From NCBI GenBank assembly GCA_900155495.1, contig FTLJ01000405.1, positions 1-47,532 on the forward strand: a stretch of 47,532 bases of DNA, read 5' to 3'. A program made the translations under genes and the position numbers. Of this stretch, positions 32,765 through 43,998 are shown one piece after another. The stretch comes from Porogramme epimiltina. Its lineage: Eukaryota; Basidiomycota; Agaricomycetes; Polyporales; Polyporaceae. Every line of letters begins with the position of its first letter. The first letter of the stretch is position 1. Under the pieces are notes generated by a model that worked only from the letters and a program-made list of their open reading frames with translations, did not search any database and was not told the origin of the DNA.

Positions 32765-32928
32765 GCAGAGCCTCTTGTACGCCCTTGTTTCCTTGCCCAT
32801 GCTCCCCGGCACCCATCGATAAACCCGGCCATGGAGCATCGACAACATCACCGGCGACCCCGCGCGCGTGCGGCGGATTTTGGGCCGCGCGAGCAGGAGG
32901 GGGACAATCCACACCAGACTCCGAGCTA

Positions 32929-34800
32929 GAACCGCGGTGACGTTTATGCAAGAACGAGGGTACGCCGCACACGGCGATACCTGTTTGGCTCGCAGGGGCG
33001 CGGGCTCGGGCTCGGGGCGCGTACGACGTCAGGCCCCCTTGCGCGACGTCGTGAGGGTTGCTGAGTGTCGGCGCACTGGAGACCCCGCCCCGCCTGCCTC
33101 GCGACCACCTACTGCGGCGTCGCTTGCCAGTGGTTAGGCCTCGTCGCGCCGTCGCCACTGGCCAGTGGCGCTCCGGGCTCGGCGGGGTTGGACGCGGAGC
33201 CGATGCGGCCTGTGTTCGGTTGTTGTGGTCTTCTGGCAGGCGAAGATTGATGCTGCGCCGAGTTGTGTAGACTTGAGAGCGATCCAGAACTGTTGCAATG
33301 CGTTTCGTGGTTGCGCGCGTGCTTAATGAGCCGAGTCGCGCAGCTGTGGACGGCTGGCATGGAGGAAAGTGGGATCCTTGAGCGGTGTCCAGTTTGGGAA
33401 TGCGTTCCTGATTGATAACATAATCACTCCAATGAGCGTCGCCCACCGTACTAGCAACGTACGCGGCCGGTGTTCAAGCTTCAAGTTGCAGCCTGATTGA
33501 TCTTGGTTGGATCTTACCTCTATCTAACCTCTATCTCGCTGCTATGAGCGGCTGCGACTTGCCGAAAACCCCTTCCAGGACATGCAACTATCTTTCCCGC
33601 CCGCCCGACCAAGCTCCCTCCCTAGAACGTTCCTTTCCTAGCTGACACGCTATTCTGGTTCTAGACCGATAGCCATACTATGCGTGGGCGGCTCACGTGG
33701 GTCCTCTGAGCCTACTGCGAGTGAGTACTTATACAAGTACCCTCCGTCGAAATCGGAGAACGTTGACGCGGATACGCCAGCCTACTCTCGACGCGCGCGG
33801 GGCACTGTCCTTCCCACGAACGTCCCCAAGTCCCTGATGGAAGACACGGTCCATACGGATGACTATCTTCGGCCCCAACGTCCTTGTTGGCAGGGCCGCC
33901 GCACCCCATGCGCGCTCTTTGAGCCAACATCCTGGGGATGCTCCTGGGCTTCATTGACCGCAGTCGCCTACAATTCCCCGTCACGGTGTTGCCGTATCCT
34001 ATGATACCGCATCTCTCAATGAGGAGTCAGGATAGAGTTTTGTCAGGAAGGCATGTGTCTATATTTGCTCGTTTGTGATTATAACTGACGGTACAGCGGC
34101 TTCAGCGATTCCTCGTGGCTTCATAGTGGTGTTGCAAACGACGGGGGATAGTGGACCCCCTCAGGAAGCGCTGTCCTAGGTTGTCGCGTCATTGTAATGG
34201 CCCGACGATCAGTGCTCGTGTATATGGATATGGACACGGAGGAGATATTGTATTGCTGCCTCTGTGACTTCACATGCCACATCGGCACTAGATGCGTCCA
34301 TTGTAAGCTTTCAATATCATTCTCACCCCTTTGTGATTTCAATAAAGATGTCATTCGCTGACAGCTGTACTAGGGTTTTCATGTGGCATTCCATCGAATC
34401 CCCATATGCGACTTCGGCTTTCCACGTTGTACGTATAGCCCCCAAACTCAAAAGGGGGGCGGATATATGTTGCGCCGGTTCCGCCTGTTATTCCCCCATT
34501 TCGCCATGGAGCTTGGTGTCCCCTGGAACATTAGCCCTCTCCTCAAGTACGGACATCCGCTCGTAGTACATGAGCGTCTCTCGGACAACTCGTGGGGTTC
34601 TGATGTTTGGGACAAGGCACGCCTTAGGTCATTGGAGGATCTGTCTGCAGGTCATAGTGCGTCCAGTACATCCGTTTTACAATGCTATATTTCTGACTAT
34701 AGGCACTTCCGCAGATATCATCGACCCTGTATATGGCCCCTCTGACCTACAAAGATTGACCTACGGCCATGAAGTGCCACCGCCGGTGGTACATCAGACT
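32929..34800. other. Flank of hydrolase copy 2 and region before the second F-box/WD40 gene
   Basis: 32929-33020 matches the 3' flank of hydrolase copy 1. Beyond about 33250 nothing is recognised. A frame at 33684-34004 (SEPTASEYLYKYPPSKSENV) after a splice-like site looks weakly protein-like, as does 34383-34745, but neither has a domain or a paralogue in the window. Confidence 0.4.
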
Positions 34801-37314
34801 ATGCCTGTAACCCCCTCATTACGTGGCACTGGTACGCTGACTCTACGGCGTTTACGACCTCAACTGATCATGTATTATTGTGTTCTAGCAAGTCGTAGAG
34901 AGACGCCAACGCCTTCGACAAGTGATTGCTACGTAGCTCCAAACTGCCCTCTGGTCGAGTCGTCACGCGCCGTCCCTCGACTTCCGATTGAGATCGCTGA
35001 GGCTATTATCGACTATCTTCACGACGACGCTCGAACCCTACGAGCATGCTCTCTTACATGCTCTCAGTGGCATCGTCGATCCCGCTTCCACCTACTCCAG
35101 TCCATTCGCATCACCGACCATCCGTCGCTCTCATCATTCGTGTCGCTATTACGCGATCAGCCCGACATCCGAAAATTCGTTAACTCTATCGCCATCCATG
35201 TCGTCAATACAAACTCTGCACCCCTCTCCACGGTCCACGACGTCGCAGTCGCAACGCTGTTGGGGTATGTGCCACACCTCAACAGATGGAGCATCCAACA
35301 CCGGGCGCCGTTCGGCTTCATGTACTTGGCCGGGGGCGTCACCTTTCCACCCTCGACGCTCGCGTGTCTGCGAAGCTACACCGCCATACGCGATCTGCAT
35401 CTCGGCCCATTGGACATGCGGGCTGGAGCGGATCTTGCACGTCTTCTCATGATGCTTCCCGCCTTGAGACATTTGACATGTACGAAGCTGCGCTTCGTGC
35501 GGGCGGGCGCAGGGACGGAGCTAGCCAAAACAACACACAAGGAAAAGATCACTTTGAAGCGACTCGCGGTGAGCACGCCAGAACACGTTTCTTTCCTGGT
35601 GCTTTTAGCTCATGCTGTCGCTCTTTTTTTGGTGCAGATGGACGCCGTTGACGGAGAGTGTGTATCGCTTGTTTTCGCGATGGCAAAAAGTGGAGAAATG
35701 GAGAAGATCGAAGTGACTATGACCAACATGAAACCTGCAGATCTGGCAGGTTCGTTTATCGGCCCTTGAGAGTGCTCCGCTCACCGGAGTCTCCTTAGAA
35801 TTGCGCACCGTCATCTCTCGATCGTCCGGGATTCGTACACTCAGCGTCGAAATACCAACCGTTCAGTCTGCTGCGGCATTTGCGCAATCTATTGCGCGAG
35901 TGACTGGCTTCCTGAAGACACTTGACGTTACCTCGATACCCCTTTTGGACATCGGGCTCGGACTATGGTGGAATGCCCCGATGGACGAAATTACGAGGCA
36001 TCCCGACATCAAAAAATCGTCTACGGAGCTCGAGCAGGTCCTTCTCTGCCATTCGGTAGATGAAATCACGTTCAACGTTCCTGTACAACACGACAGAGCC
36101 CAATTTGCTCGCCATGTAGTACGAAGCCTACTCCCTTGCCTAGCGAACCAGAAAACCGTGAAGATTTGCTGCACTAGTACGTGAGCCCTTATACTAAACA
36201 GAAGTGCATATAGCTGAAAACACCACTGTGGGCAGGTAGAAACTACTTCATCAAGACACGTCATGGAGCTGCTGTAACATCCTGCGTCTTCTCTCGCGAT
36301 GGCCTATGGGTAGCAAGCGCTGCGCTAGACGGCGAAGTGTTCCTCCACAACACAACAGACTGCAGTATCATCGGTCGGTGGAACGTCCACAATGCCGTTC
36401 AGTGCATGCAGTTCTCCCCCGATGGCTCTCGCCTCGCCGTCTGCACCTCCACTGCACGCGACAGGACCCCAGTCACCCACATCTACGACGCCGAACTCGG
36501 CACCCTCCTCGGGAGACTCACTACTCGAGCCGCCATTGACGTAACCTCCCTCGATTGGTCCCCCGATGGAGACCGCCTCGCGCTGGCCCACCGCCGTCCT
36601 CTCTGTTGCCCGGGAACAACCGTTACTGTCTGGGCCCCGGCGATCTCCATGCTTATCCACCGCCTCGTACATCTCGCCGACGCGACCTCAGTCGTCTTCT
36701 CCCCCGACGGCCGAACGCTGGCGTCCTGCAGCGACGACCGGACATGCCGTCTCTGGGACGCCGCCACCGGCCTACTGCGCCCGTCGATGCCCCTCGCCCA
36801 CGTCACCTGGGACCCGAGCTCGTTCTTATTCGGCTTCGGGTGCACGGTGCGGGCGGCGGCGTTTGCGCCCGACGGCGCGCGAGTCGCGACGGGCTGCGTG
36901 GATGGCTCGGTGTGGGTGTGGGACGCGCGGAGCGGTGCGCTGCTCGCGCGGACGGTGGGATGTGGCATACTCCCTGCGTTCCCCGGTGTCAGAACGCTCC
37001 TGTTCTCGCAGTGCGGCTCGAGAGTCGTGCTGGAGATGTGGATCGCGGTCGTGGACGGCGCGCACAGGGAGTCAGGAGAGGCGGCGCGCACGTGGTCACT
37101 GGTTCGGGAGACACGGACGGTTGCTCGTGTGGGCGCACACGGGGTAGTGGTTCCAGTGCTGCCGTCAGACGGTGAACGGAACGTAGACCATCTCGAGATT
37201 TCTCAGGGGGCGTGGTGTGTTGACATGAGACTTCAGCTTTCGCAAGCTGTTCTTTCCCAGGACGGGAAGAAGTTGGCTGTAGGCTCAATAGAGGGGTCTG
37301 TTTCCATCTACTGA
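34801..37314 (+). CDS. F-box/WD40-repeat protein, intact paralogue
   Basis: Five exons: 34801-34831, 34889-35568, 35638-35749, 35799-36176 and 36236-37314, all in phase, giving 759 aa. The F-box lies near residue 45-90 (RLPIEIAEAIIDYLHDDART, then CSLTCSQWHRRSRFHLL), the expected Skp1-binding module of an SCF ubiquitin ligase. A leucine-rich middle region with conserved SFVSLLRDQPDI and AIRDLHLGPLDM follows. The last exon holds WD40 blades (FSPDGRTLASCSDDRTCRLW, FAPDGARVATGCVDGSVWVW) that normally bind the target. Intron 2 is 69 nt and stop-free, so retention would keep the frame. The start at 34801 is chosen because its 31 nt exon splices in phase 1 to 34889. The gene is the paralogue of 391-2818, and alignment of the two fixes the introns. 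The substrate is unknown. Confidence 0.85.
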
Positions 37315-37745
37315 TTGGGATGTGGTGTCTAAGTTTTGTTATGCATATCTTGGGACATATGACGCATTAACACCACACAACGGTTTGCAGTCATTACACG
37401 CGACAAAGCCCGTGAGTCGTATTAGCACACCAGCGCCGAAGCCCATAGAGGAGGAAGTAAGAGAGAAGCAGGCAAGCGCAAGTTGTAGGACGCGATTCTC
37501 TTTCCGTTCCTCCATTTAAGCATACACTACAAGCACACCTCAGAACTTGCACGCACGCTCGGCAACGACTATCCGAGGCAGCATTGTAACGGAGGCGAAG
37601 CGCCCATACGCTCGACAATAACATGCATTCATTAAACGTACAACGTCCACGACAAGACCGGGAATCGCATTAGTGCAGCTCTCGACGCTGGTAAGTAAGT
37701 AGGTTATCCAAGTCCAAAGTGCTTTAGTACAAGTAAGGGGGGCCT
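37315..37745. other. Convergent intergenic spacer
   Basis: Lies between two genes that converge, so it should hold both 3' UTRs. No other feature is seen. Confidence 0.45.
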
Positions 37746-39293
37746 CTAATCGGCGTGCGGGTGCGGGTTATCACCCTCCTGCTGACGCGGCCCAAAGTCT
37801 GCCGCGCGCGAGCCGTCGCCGTTGATGTTGTCGATGCTACAGCCCAACAAACAGTACCTTTTAGTTGACCTCGCGAGGATCAGCGAAGAGGACTCACAAA
37901 AGACGTTGAATGCCTGCGTCGGAGGCGAACATCGCAGAGGTGTTGTGCGACACACCCGGGATATAGTCGACGTCGTCCTCAGGTCCCGGCGGGAATGCCT
38001 TGATGAAATTAAGCATGCGCGTGAACCTGCTGCCCCTGTGTACAAATAGAAACTGTATTCAGCCTTCAAGAAACGAGGTACGAAAGTAAAAAGGTGGAGA
38101 GGACGTAGATAGAGGCGTACCCGGTCGTGTTCGCTCCGCACGTAGCGGCGTCTTCGCCTGTGTCGTTAAGGCCGTGCGCAAGAACAATGTTGCGCGCATC
38201 GAAGCGCGCGCGCACTGCAGCAGAGCCGTTCTGTGCGGTTACGAACGCGCGCTCGTAAGGGAGGGGGTAATTGGAGAGGCCGTCGCGCCAGTCGTTGTAC
38301 GAGGGGCAATCTGCAGGCGTGAGTGGCGCGTCTTCTGGGCGCGTGCTAGAGAGCCAAAGGTAGGAGGAGGGGTCTCCGATCCAGTATACCAGCTTGGCTG
38401 AGGGATGGTAGAGTAGGATGAGCGGACCGTTCCAAGATGATAGAAAAGAGCGCACCGGTCGTGTTGAGTGGTTTGCCTACCGCCGCGTAGCGTCTGCAGG
38501 TCATGGTGTGTTAGCATCGGGTGCGGCGCGGAGTGGCAGAGTCATACTGGGTGGCTTGCCCTCCCATGCTGTGGCCTGCTATGACGATCTGGTGCAGATT
38601 GGGGTACGTTGCGTCGAACCAGGTGATGACTTGATCGAGCGTGTCGTAGGATGAGACTTCACGCGAGTCTGGGAGGACGTTGTGCTCTCCAGAGGCGTAG
38701 CTAGCTCCAACTAAGAGCTGTATCAGTACTCACTCCGTGAGGAATAGACCAATTGCGACGTACTCTCCCATCGTAGAGCGTTGCCCCCGTGAAGCTACGA
38801 CGAATGCAGATGTCAGCGCCAGCATGTCAGACTCCAAAAGTCCCCCGTGTACGCACGTTCTTTCCCTCATCGAACCACACGGGCACGAATATCGCGGCAG
38901 TTGTGCGTTGCACATCCGCATTCGCTGCTGCCGCGCGCTCCCGTGCATACTGGGCGGCTTCGAAGTGGTAGTCTGGGTGCCCGTCAAATGCGGTGTTGAC
39001 GACTACCAGGCGCCGAACGGCCGCGCGATCGTGGTCTGGTGGTAGGGAGAAGTAGTTCTGCGTGTAGGAAGCTGGGATGTGAGCGGGAAAGAAATGGACG
39101 GAGAGGGAGGGGATAGAGAACGTACTACGAGGGTGGAGTTCTGGCCCTGGGAGTCTTTGATCCTAAAGAACTCGATGGACGCGCCGTCCACAGCGGGGAG
39201 TGTGTTGGCCTCAACGTCACCCTCGTATTGCTGCCCCAGTGCAGGAAGGAAGGAGAATGCCAGAAGTAGAGAGAGACAGGCACGGTGCGCCAT
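37746..39293 (-). CDS. Secreted alpha/beta-hydrolase (lipase/esterase-like), copy 3, intact, opposite strand
   Basis: Eight exons on the minus strand: 39293-39126, 39057-38857, 38794-38764, 38710-38548, 38493-38456, 38397-38121, 38035-37898 and 37836-37746, giving 368 aa. A signal peptide (MAHRACLSLLLAFSFLPALG) precedes QQYEGDVEANTLP. Conserved blocks are VPVWFDEG, YPNLHQIVIAGHSMGGQATQ (nucleophile elbow GHSMGG), VYWIGDPSSYLWL, NIVLAHGLNDTGEDA, FIKAFPPGPEDDVDYIPG and DNINGDGSRAADFGPRQQEG. Six of eight exons have exactly the lengths of copy 1; exon 3 is one codon longer and exon 6 two codons longer. The lower similarity in the first exon and in exon 3 shows that it is an older paralogue than copies 1 and 2. 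Substrate unknown. Confidence 0.85.
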
Positions 39294-41226
39294 CCGTGAA
39301 AGGGGCGAAGCAAGGGATGGAATGTCAACAACGGGAGCTTATGATGGAAAAGAGAGCACATACAGGGTTTTAAGCTGCAAGGTTCGCATTGAGTGTGCCG
39401 ATACGGGGGTACGACAGGATGCTACGCTCCACAGAGAGCGGTGATACCCTCCAAACGCGTTGAAGGGCCCTAGAGGCTCTGTGACGTGTCCGCAGCCGGG
39501 CACAGTAGGAGGGGTAAGTGGAGACGGCAGAAGCAGCAGAGGGAGCCGCGTCGAGCTCCCTCGGACAGTCACCGTCGAGCATGCTTTCGCGATGCGCCAA
39601 ATTATCCGGACAGAGTGGACGAGGGCTTCGCATGCCCGACGCGGCCGAGCTCCACGTCGGACCCGGAGGCTTCCTCGACTCGGTTGGGGCGAGCGCTCCG
39701 CGGCTGGCTTGCGACGAAACGGGATGACATGATCAAATGCATGGCAATGACGTCCCGAGGCAGTCTTGAGGGTATTCGGCGTATTGGCCGGAAGTGAGGG
39801 CGAGAAGATTCTGTGCGACGCGCCGGCGGCTTGCGAGAAGTGGATATTAGAGTCTTCGGCGGCGGGACCGGAGGGTACGTGCGAACATTCGCCGGCGGAT
39901 GCCCGAAGGCAGGATCAGCGCAAGTGCTTACACGGTATGCTCCGTGCTTCTGTGGCTGCGGGTGTTGCATAGGCGGCGGTACGAATAGGGCGGGTTTCCA
40001 GTGGAGCTGCTGGAGAAGCGATCGGGTGGGGTGAAGGAATGGCGGCCAATGCGTGTCGGGGGCGGGAGCTACGCGTGCGTGTATGAGCCCAGACATACAG
40101 CCAGCGTCATATTTTGCGTGTTTCTTTTAGAGCAACAAGCTAGAGGAGGCTTCACTATCCCCGTAGCATTGAAAGGTGAGGTCATCCTCTGCTGGCATCA
40201 GCGGCACTACTAGCAGTGCGAAAAGCTTGACGTCACTAAATGTGAGTATGCTGTACCAGTGGGAGTCAACTTGAGCGACGCAACCCCAGAGTCTCTTTCC
40301 ATTAAACGTTGGTACGACTAGTGAGCGGGTCGGTGAACAGTTGGGACAGACAGTTACTATGCCGCACAGTGGCAAGCGATGTCCAAACTTCAAGCGTGCC
40401 CTAAAATTTAGCGCCAGAGGAGCTGATGTAATGGGGCTTGCCGGCGTTGGCCGGGCAGCGGCATTTGCCGAAGCGCCAAAGGAGGGCTTGCTCAGTCGGC
40501 TGCGGCCCGACCCAGGGTGAGATCTTGAGAGCTTAACCTCCGCTCTCTACGACCGAGTTCACATCCCGCGCCGCCTCACTCATCTATCCTACCACATAAA
40601 AGTTCCCCCTAGTAGATCTTGGCTCAAGCGCTCAACTCCCGACTCTTGACACGTAATCGGAGCGCCCACACGACGATGACCGTGCCACACGCTCTTGCGC
40701 GGGCCAGGTCGCAGATGGCTTGTAGATCAATGGCCTAGAGGTTATACGTGGGCCTGCACGTCCATGTCTAGTCCTTCCTGGAGCTTATGGACCTCACAAT
40801 GCGTCTATTTGTCTTCGAGTCGTCCCTGTTGCTACATGTATCCTTGAGCAGAGCCAGCGCCACGAACTGCGAGACCCTGGTCGTCTGCCGCGACTCATTC
40901 AACCTCATCCGGTGAGGTTAGTGCTTGGCGAGAACGCACTACACAGACCACGTATGGGACACTCACAACAAATTTCTAGCTCCGAAACGGCAGGACGTCA
41001 TTCTTTGTATCGCAGCCCACTGCGGATGGTCCGCGACTCACTACATCTGTTCGGGCCAAAGAGTTGCCCTAATGTGCAAGATCCTGCCCTCCACACAACC
41101 GTGGTGGCACTATTTGCAACTGTATATACGTGGTCCCTGATCTCTACTGACCTGCTGTGGTACCATTCTCGCACTTTGGCCTTTGAACTAGGATCATAGG
41201 ACCCGGATTTGTGGAGGCCGAGGGCG
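39294..41226. other. Intergenic, with 5' part of tandem unit A from about 40430
   Basis: 39294-40420 shows no recognised gene; the frame at 39602-40096 (minus) is Pro/Arg-rich without a domain. From about 40430 (TTGCCGGCGTTGGCCGGGC) the sequence is repeated at 42360-43100 (TGGCCGGCATTGGCCGGGCC, GAGCAGAGCCAGCGCCACGA-like, GGTTAGTGCTTGGC), forming the upstream half of the duplicated unit. Confidence 0.5.
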
Positions 41227-41234
41227 TATAAATA
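41227..41234 (+). promoter_or_regulatory. TATA box of gene A
   Basis: TATAAATA in GGCGTATAAATACC, 90 nt upstream of the start codon. The duplicate has the same box at 89 nt. Confidence 0.65.
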
Positions 41235-41316
41235 CCACCGGATATCGTGCACCATTCTCTACCCCTCCACCTCTTACCACCGCCTCTTCCTCCAGAACCA
41301 ATCACTGCAACTAGCC

Positions 41317-42106
41317 ATGCAATGTGAGCCCTCACTCATCCCACACTCGCGATACGCTCACTGACCCAGGCCCGCTAAAGACGCTTTCTCCGCGACCCTT
41401 CCCCTCCCGCCCCACACGGATCCGCTATTCAGGTGGGAGATCAAGGACAGGCACGGTAACAACGGCGTGCGACTCACCGACCTCCGGATATTCCCCGTTA
41501 ACCGGGGAGGTGCCGTACCTTCGGCCGCTAACTGGGCCGAGCTCGAGCAACGGCTCCGCCAGTCAATGTACCATAGCGTCGCTGAGCAGGCCCTACACCC
41601 GGACGTTGTCGACACGCACCACGAGACGCCTCTGGAGGACAAAGAGAGACGTCGGCCCATGTGTGTCAATGCATGTCAGGTACGTGCACTTTGTTCTTGG
41701 CTCATTGTTTCAGCTCACCTATGCTTATCCTGTCTCGCGTTTTGCCTCACCGTGCACTTGCGCTGCGCAGTTCAAGAACGACAAGATGCCCTGGGTCACA
41801 TATTGGAGGCCCACCTTGAACACCTCCATGAGGGACTTCGTCGCTGATTTCGCAGAGCTCCTGCTCACCAAGTTCAGCCATGTAATGCGTATTTTTATCA
41901 TCTTTCCTCACGCCTCGCTCACTCCATTTTCTCAGGAAGCGGCGGATGTCGAGGGCTGGGGCATCGGTGACAACGACAACCGTCATTGGGTCATGTGGAA
42001 GCAGCGCCCCTCGCTCAGCTGCGTGTGGATCGTAGCCGTGCGGCGCTCGTTCTCGCACGATGGTTTGAAGGTGTGCTACTGGCCCGAGCTCGAGGTCCGT
42101 ATCTAG
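41317..42106 (+). CDS. Unknown fungal protein, tandem gene A (start codon in a 7-nt exon)
   Basis: Exons 41317-41323 (7 nt), 41381-41679, 41771-41881 and 41936-42106 give 195 aa. The 7 nt first exon carries ATG plus four bases and joins AC-GCT-TTC in phase to give MQYAFSATLPLP, aligned to MEYAFSARFPLP in gene B. Exon 2 follows an AAG acceptor; gene B uses CAG at the same point. Conserved blocks are WEIKDRHGNNGVRLTDLRIF, SVAEQALHP, PWVTYWRPTLNTSMRDFVAD, FAELLLTKF, GWGIGDNDN and RPSLSCVWIVAVRRS, ending CYWPELEVRI. No signal peptide, helix or known domain is seen; it looks like a compact soluble protein rich in Trp and Arg. The strict conservation of exon structure and of the protein between two diverged copies suggests selection. 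Confidence 0.72.
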
Positions 42107-43108
42107 GTGCACGCATCATGTCTACCATGTGTTTGTATTTGTGCCTACGGAAGATGATCTCGTGAAGATCACTAGAGTCAGCGTGTACTTGTAGAATGTC
42201 TAATGAGAGGAATCAATAGGGATCGAATTTCTTGGTATAGTCTGGCGAGTATCCGAGCGAATGTGGGCGAGCGAGGCGCTTCTGGCTCTAGTACTGGTCC
42301 GAGTTGGCGCAATTCAAGCCGGTTCAAGGCCATACACTCAGAGTGATGCTTATGTAATGTGTTGGCCGGCATTGGCCGGGCCAACTGAGTGCGCGGAAGA
42401 CTCCGAGTCGAGCGGGTTAACCGTCGCGGTCTCCCTCTCTGCGTCCGGCTTCACGTCCAGCTCTACTCCCCGCTTTATTCACTCAAGTCTACTTACCCCC
42501 CGGGCCCCTACATGAAAGTCCCCCTGCGAACTCGGACCAATTCTCAGCTCTGCTCGAAGTCCAGCAGAGCACCCACGCACGGCAGTGTTACACCCAGCTT
42601 GCACGGGCCAGGTGGCAGATGGCCCCTTGTCTAGAGGTCACGCTTCGGCCGGAGCGACCTCTTATGATTCTACCTAAATCTGCACGGTGTCATAGTACGT
42701 CTATCTGTCTTCCAACCATCCCTGTTGCTATATCCCTGAGCGGAGCCAGCGCCACCAATTGCGAGGTCTTTGCCGTTGGCCGTGACAAAGTGAACTTGCT
42801 TCGGCCAGGTTAGTGCTTGGCAGAACAGACAACAAAGACCACGTCCTGGACACTGCCGACGGAGTTTCGTCTCTAAAGCGACAACCTACTGCTCCTTGTG
42901 CTGCAGGCCGTTGCGTGTGCTCTGTCGCTCACTATATTCATTCAGGCCAAAGAGTCGCCCGAATGTGTAAGGTCTATTCACACAAGCGATCGTGACTGCA
43001 CCATTCGCAGATGCTACTGTGTGGTCTCTGATCTCTGCCGACCTACGGCAGAGCAATTCCCGCACCGCGAATTTGTGGACCAACTCAGATTTGTGGAAGC
43101 AATGTCCA
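42107..43108. other. Spacer between genes A and B
   Basis: 3' flank of unit A to about 42257, then the upstream half of unit B. No separate gene is recognised. Confidence 0.55.
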
Positions 43109-43116
43109 TATAAATA
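43109..43116 (+). promoter_or_regulatory. TATA box of gene B
   Basis: TATAAATA in CCATATAAATACT, 89 nt upstream of the start codon. Confidence 0.65.
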
Positions 43117-43197
43117 CTGCTAGGTATTGTGCCCTGTTTCCTGTCCCTACCCTCTTCACCGCTATCCCTTCATCGCACAAACCCACAGGAGGATACT

Positions 43198-43998
43198 ATG
43201 GAATGTGAGTCTTACTTCATCCTATACTTGCGGTTCGCGCCCTAACCCCGATCCGTGCATTGCAGACGCCTTCTCCGCGAGATTCCCCCTCCCGATCCAC
43301 GCCGACGCGTCATACAGGTGGCCCATCAAGGACCGACATGGGAATGACGGTGTGCGGCTCAGCGAGCTCCGCATAGTGGGCATCAACCTCGCCTATGGAG
43401 GTCCACTGGTCCCAGCCTCGCCCTTGGCTGAGATTCAGGCCCAGCTCCTCCTCAACGCGATGTACTTGGGCGTTGCTGAGCGGGCTATTCACCCGACCAT
43501 GGTCGGTCAACAACACTTGGGGCCTTTGGAGGATATCAGTCGCCCCAGATACATGCACGTCAGTGCGTGCGAGGTGCGTGCACACTTTTCGGAGCACCTC
43601 TGTGTGGCGCACCGTGCTCATCCTGTCACCCGTTTCGTCTCGCCGTGTGCTGCAGTTTCCGAACGACCCAGTGCCGTGGGGCACGTACTCGAGAAGGACT
43701 TTAAACACCTGCATGCAGAACTTCGTCGGCGACTTTGCGGAGCTCCTGATCACCAGGTTCAAGACCATCGTGCGTGATTTTTTCTTCTCTCCCTCAGCCG
43801 CCCGTCTTACGCTGATTTGCATCTTAGACGCCGGAAGAGATCGACGGCTGGGGCATCGGGGACAATAGCAACATCTATTGGGACCTGTGGAGGCAGCGCC
43901 CGTCGCTTAACTGCGTGTGGATCGTGGCCGTGCGGCGCTCGATGAAGCCAGACGGTTCGAGGGTGTGTTACTGGCCCGAGATCGAGATCCGCATGTAG
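43198..43998 (+). CDS. Unknown fungal protein, tandem gene B (start codon in a 7-nt exon)
   Basis: Exons 43198-43204 (7 nt), 43266-43573, 43656-43769 and 43828-43998, giving 199 aa. The layout is the same as gene A, and the last exon is exactly 171 nt in both. Blocks shared with A are PIKDRHGNDGVRLSELRI, GVAERAIHP, PWGTYSRRTLNTCMQNFVGD, FAELLITRF, GWGIGDNSN and RPSLNCVWIVAVRRS, ending CYWPEIEIRM. Differences concentrate in exon 2 around residues 40-60. The family is not recognised. The two genes share TATA box position and leader, so they are probably regulated alike, unless they have diverged upstream. Confidence 0.72.

Larger units (their letters stand above)
24949..32928 (+). pseudogene. 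Secreted alpha/beta-hydrolase, copy 2, split by two insertions
   Basis: Remains lie in order: exon 1 24949-25116 (signal peptide MPASWRLVLILAATAIMVLA), exon 2 start 25170-25225, exon 2 remainder 30733-30868, exon 3 around 30931-30962, exon 4 about 31018-31182 (with LHQIVVAGHSLGGQAAQ), and the end of exon 7 plus exon 8 near 32765-32928 (IDNITGD, then shifted). A 5.5 kb element sits inside exon 2; taking it out with one 8 bp duplication rejoins the frame as 192 nt, nine fewer than in copy 1 through one in-frame 3-codon deletion. A second insertion in intron 4 carries MLKL-like unit 4, and exons 5-6 and most of 7 are missing. Exon 3 also has TAG where copy 1 has TGG, so the gene is dead even without the insertions. 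Confidence 0.85.
40430..42257 (+). repeat. Tandem duplication, unit A
   Basis: About 1.8 kb containing upstream sequence, gene A and its 3' flank. It matches 42350-44157 in order along its length, including the 3' block GTGCACGCATC...ATGTGTTTGTATTTGTG and AGCGTGTACTTGTAGA. Confidence 0.8.

Noticed and set aside
33684..34004. 106-codon plus-strand frame
   Set aside because: Weakly protein-like after a splice-like site, but no domain, start codon context or paralogue supports a gene.
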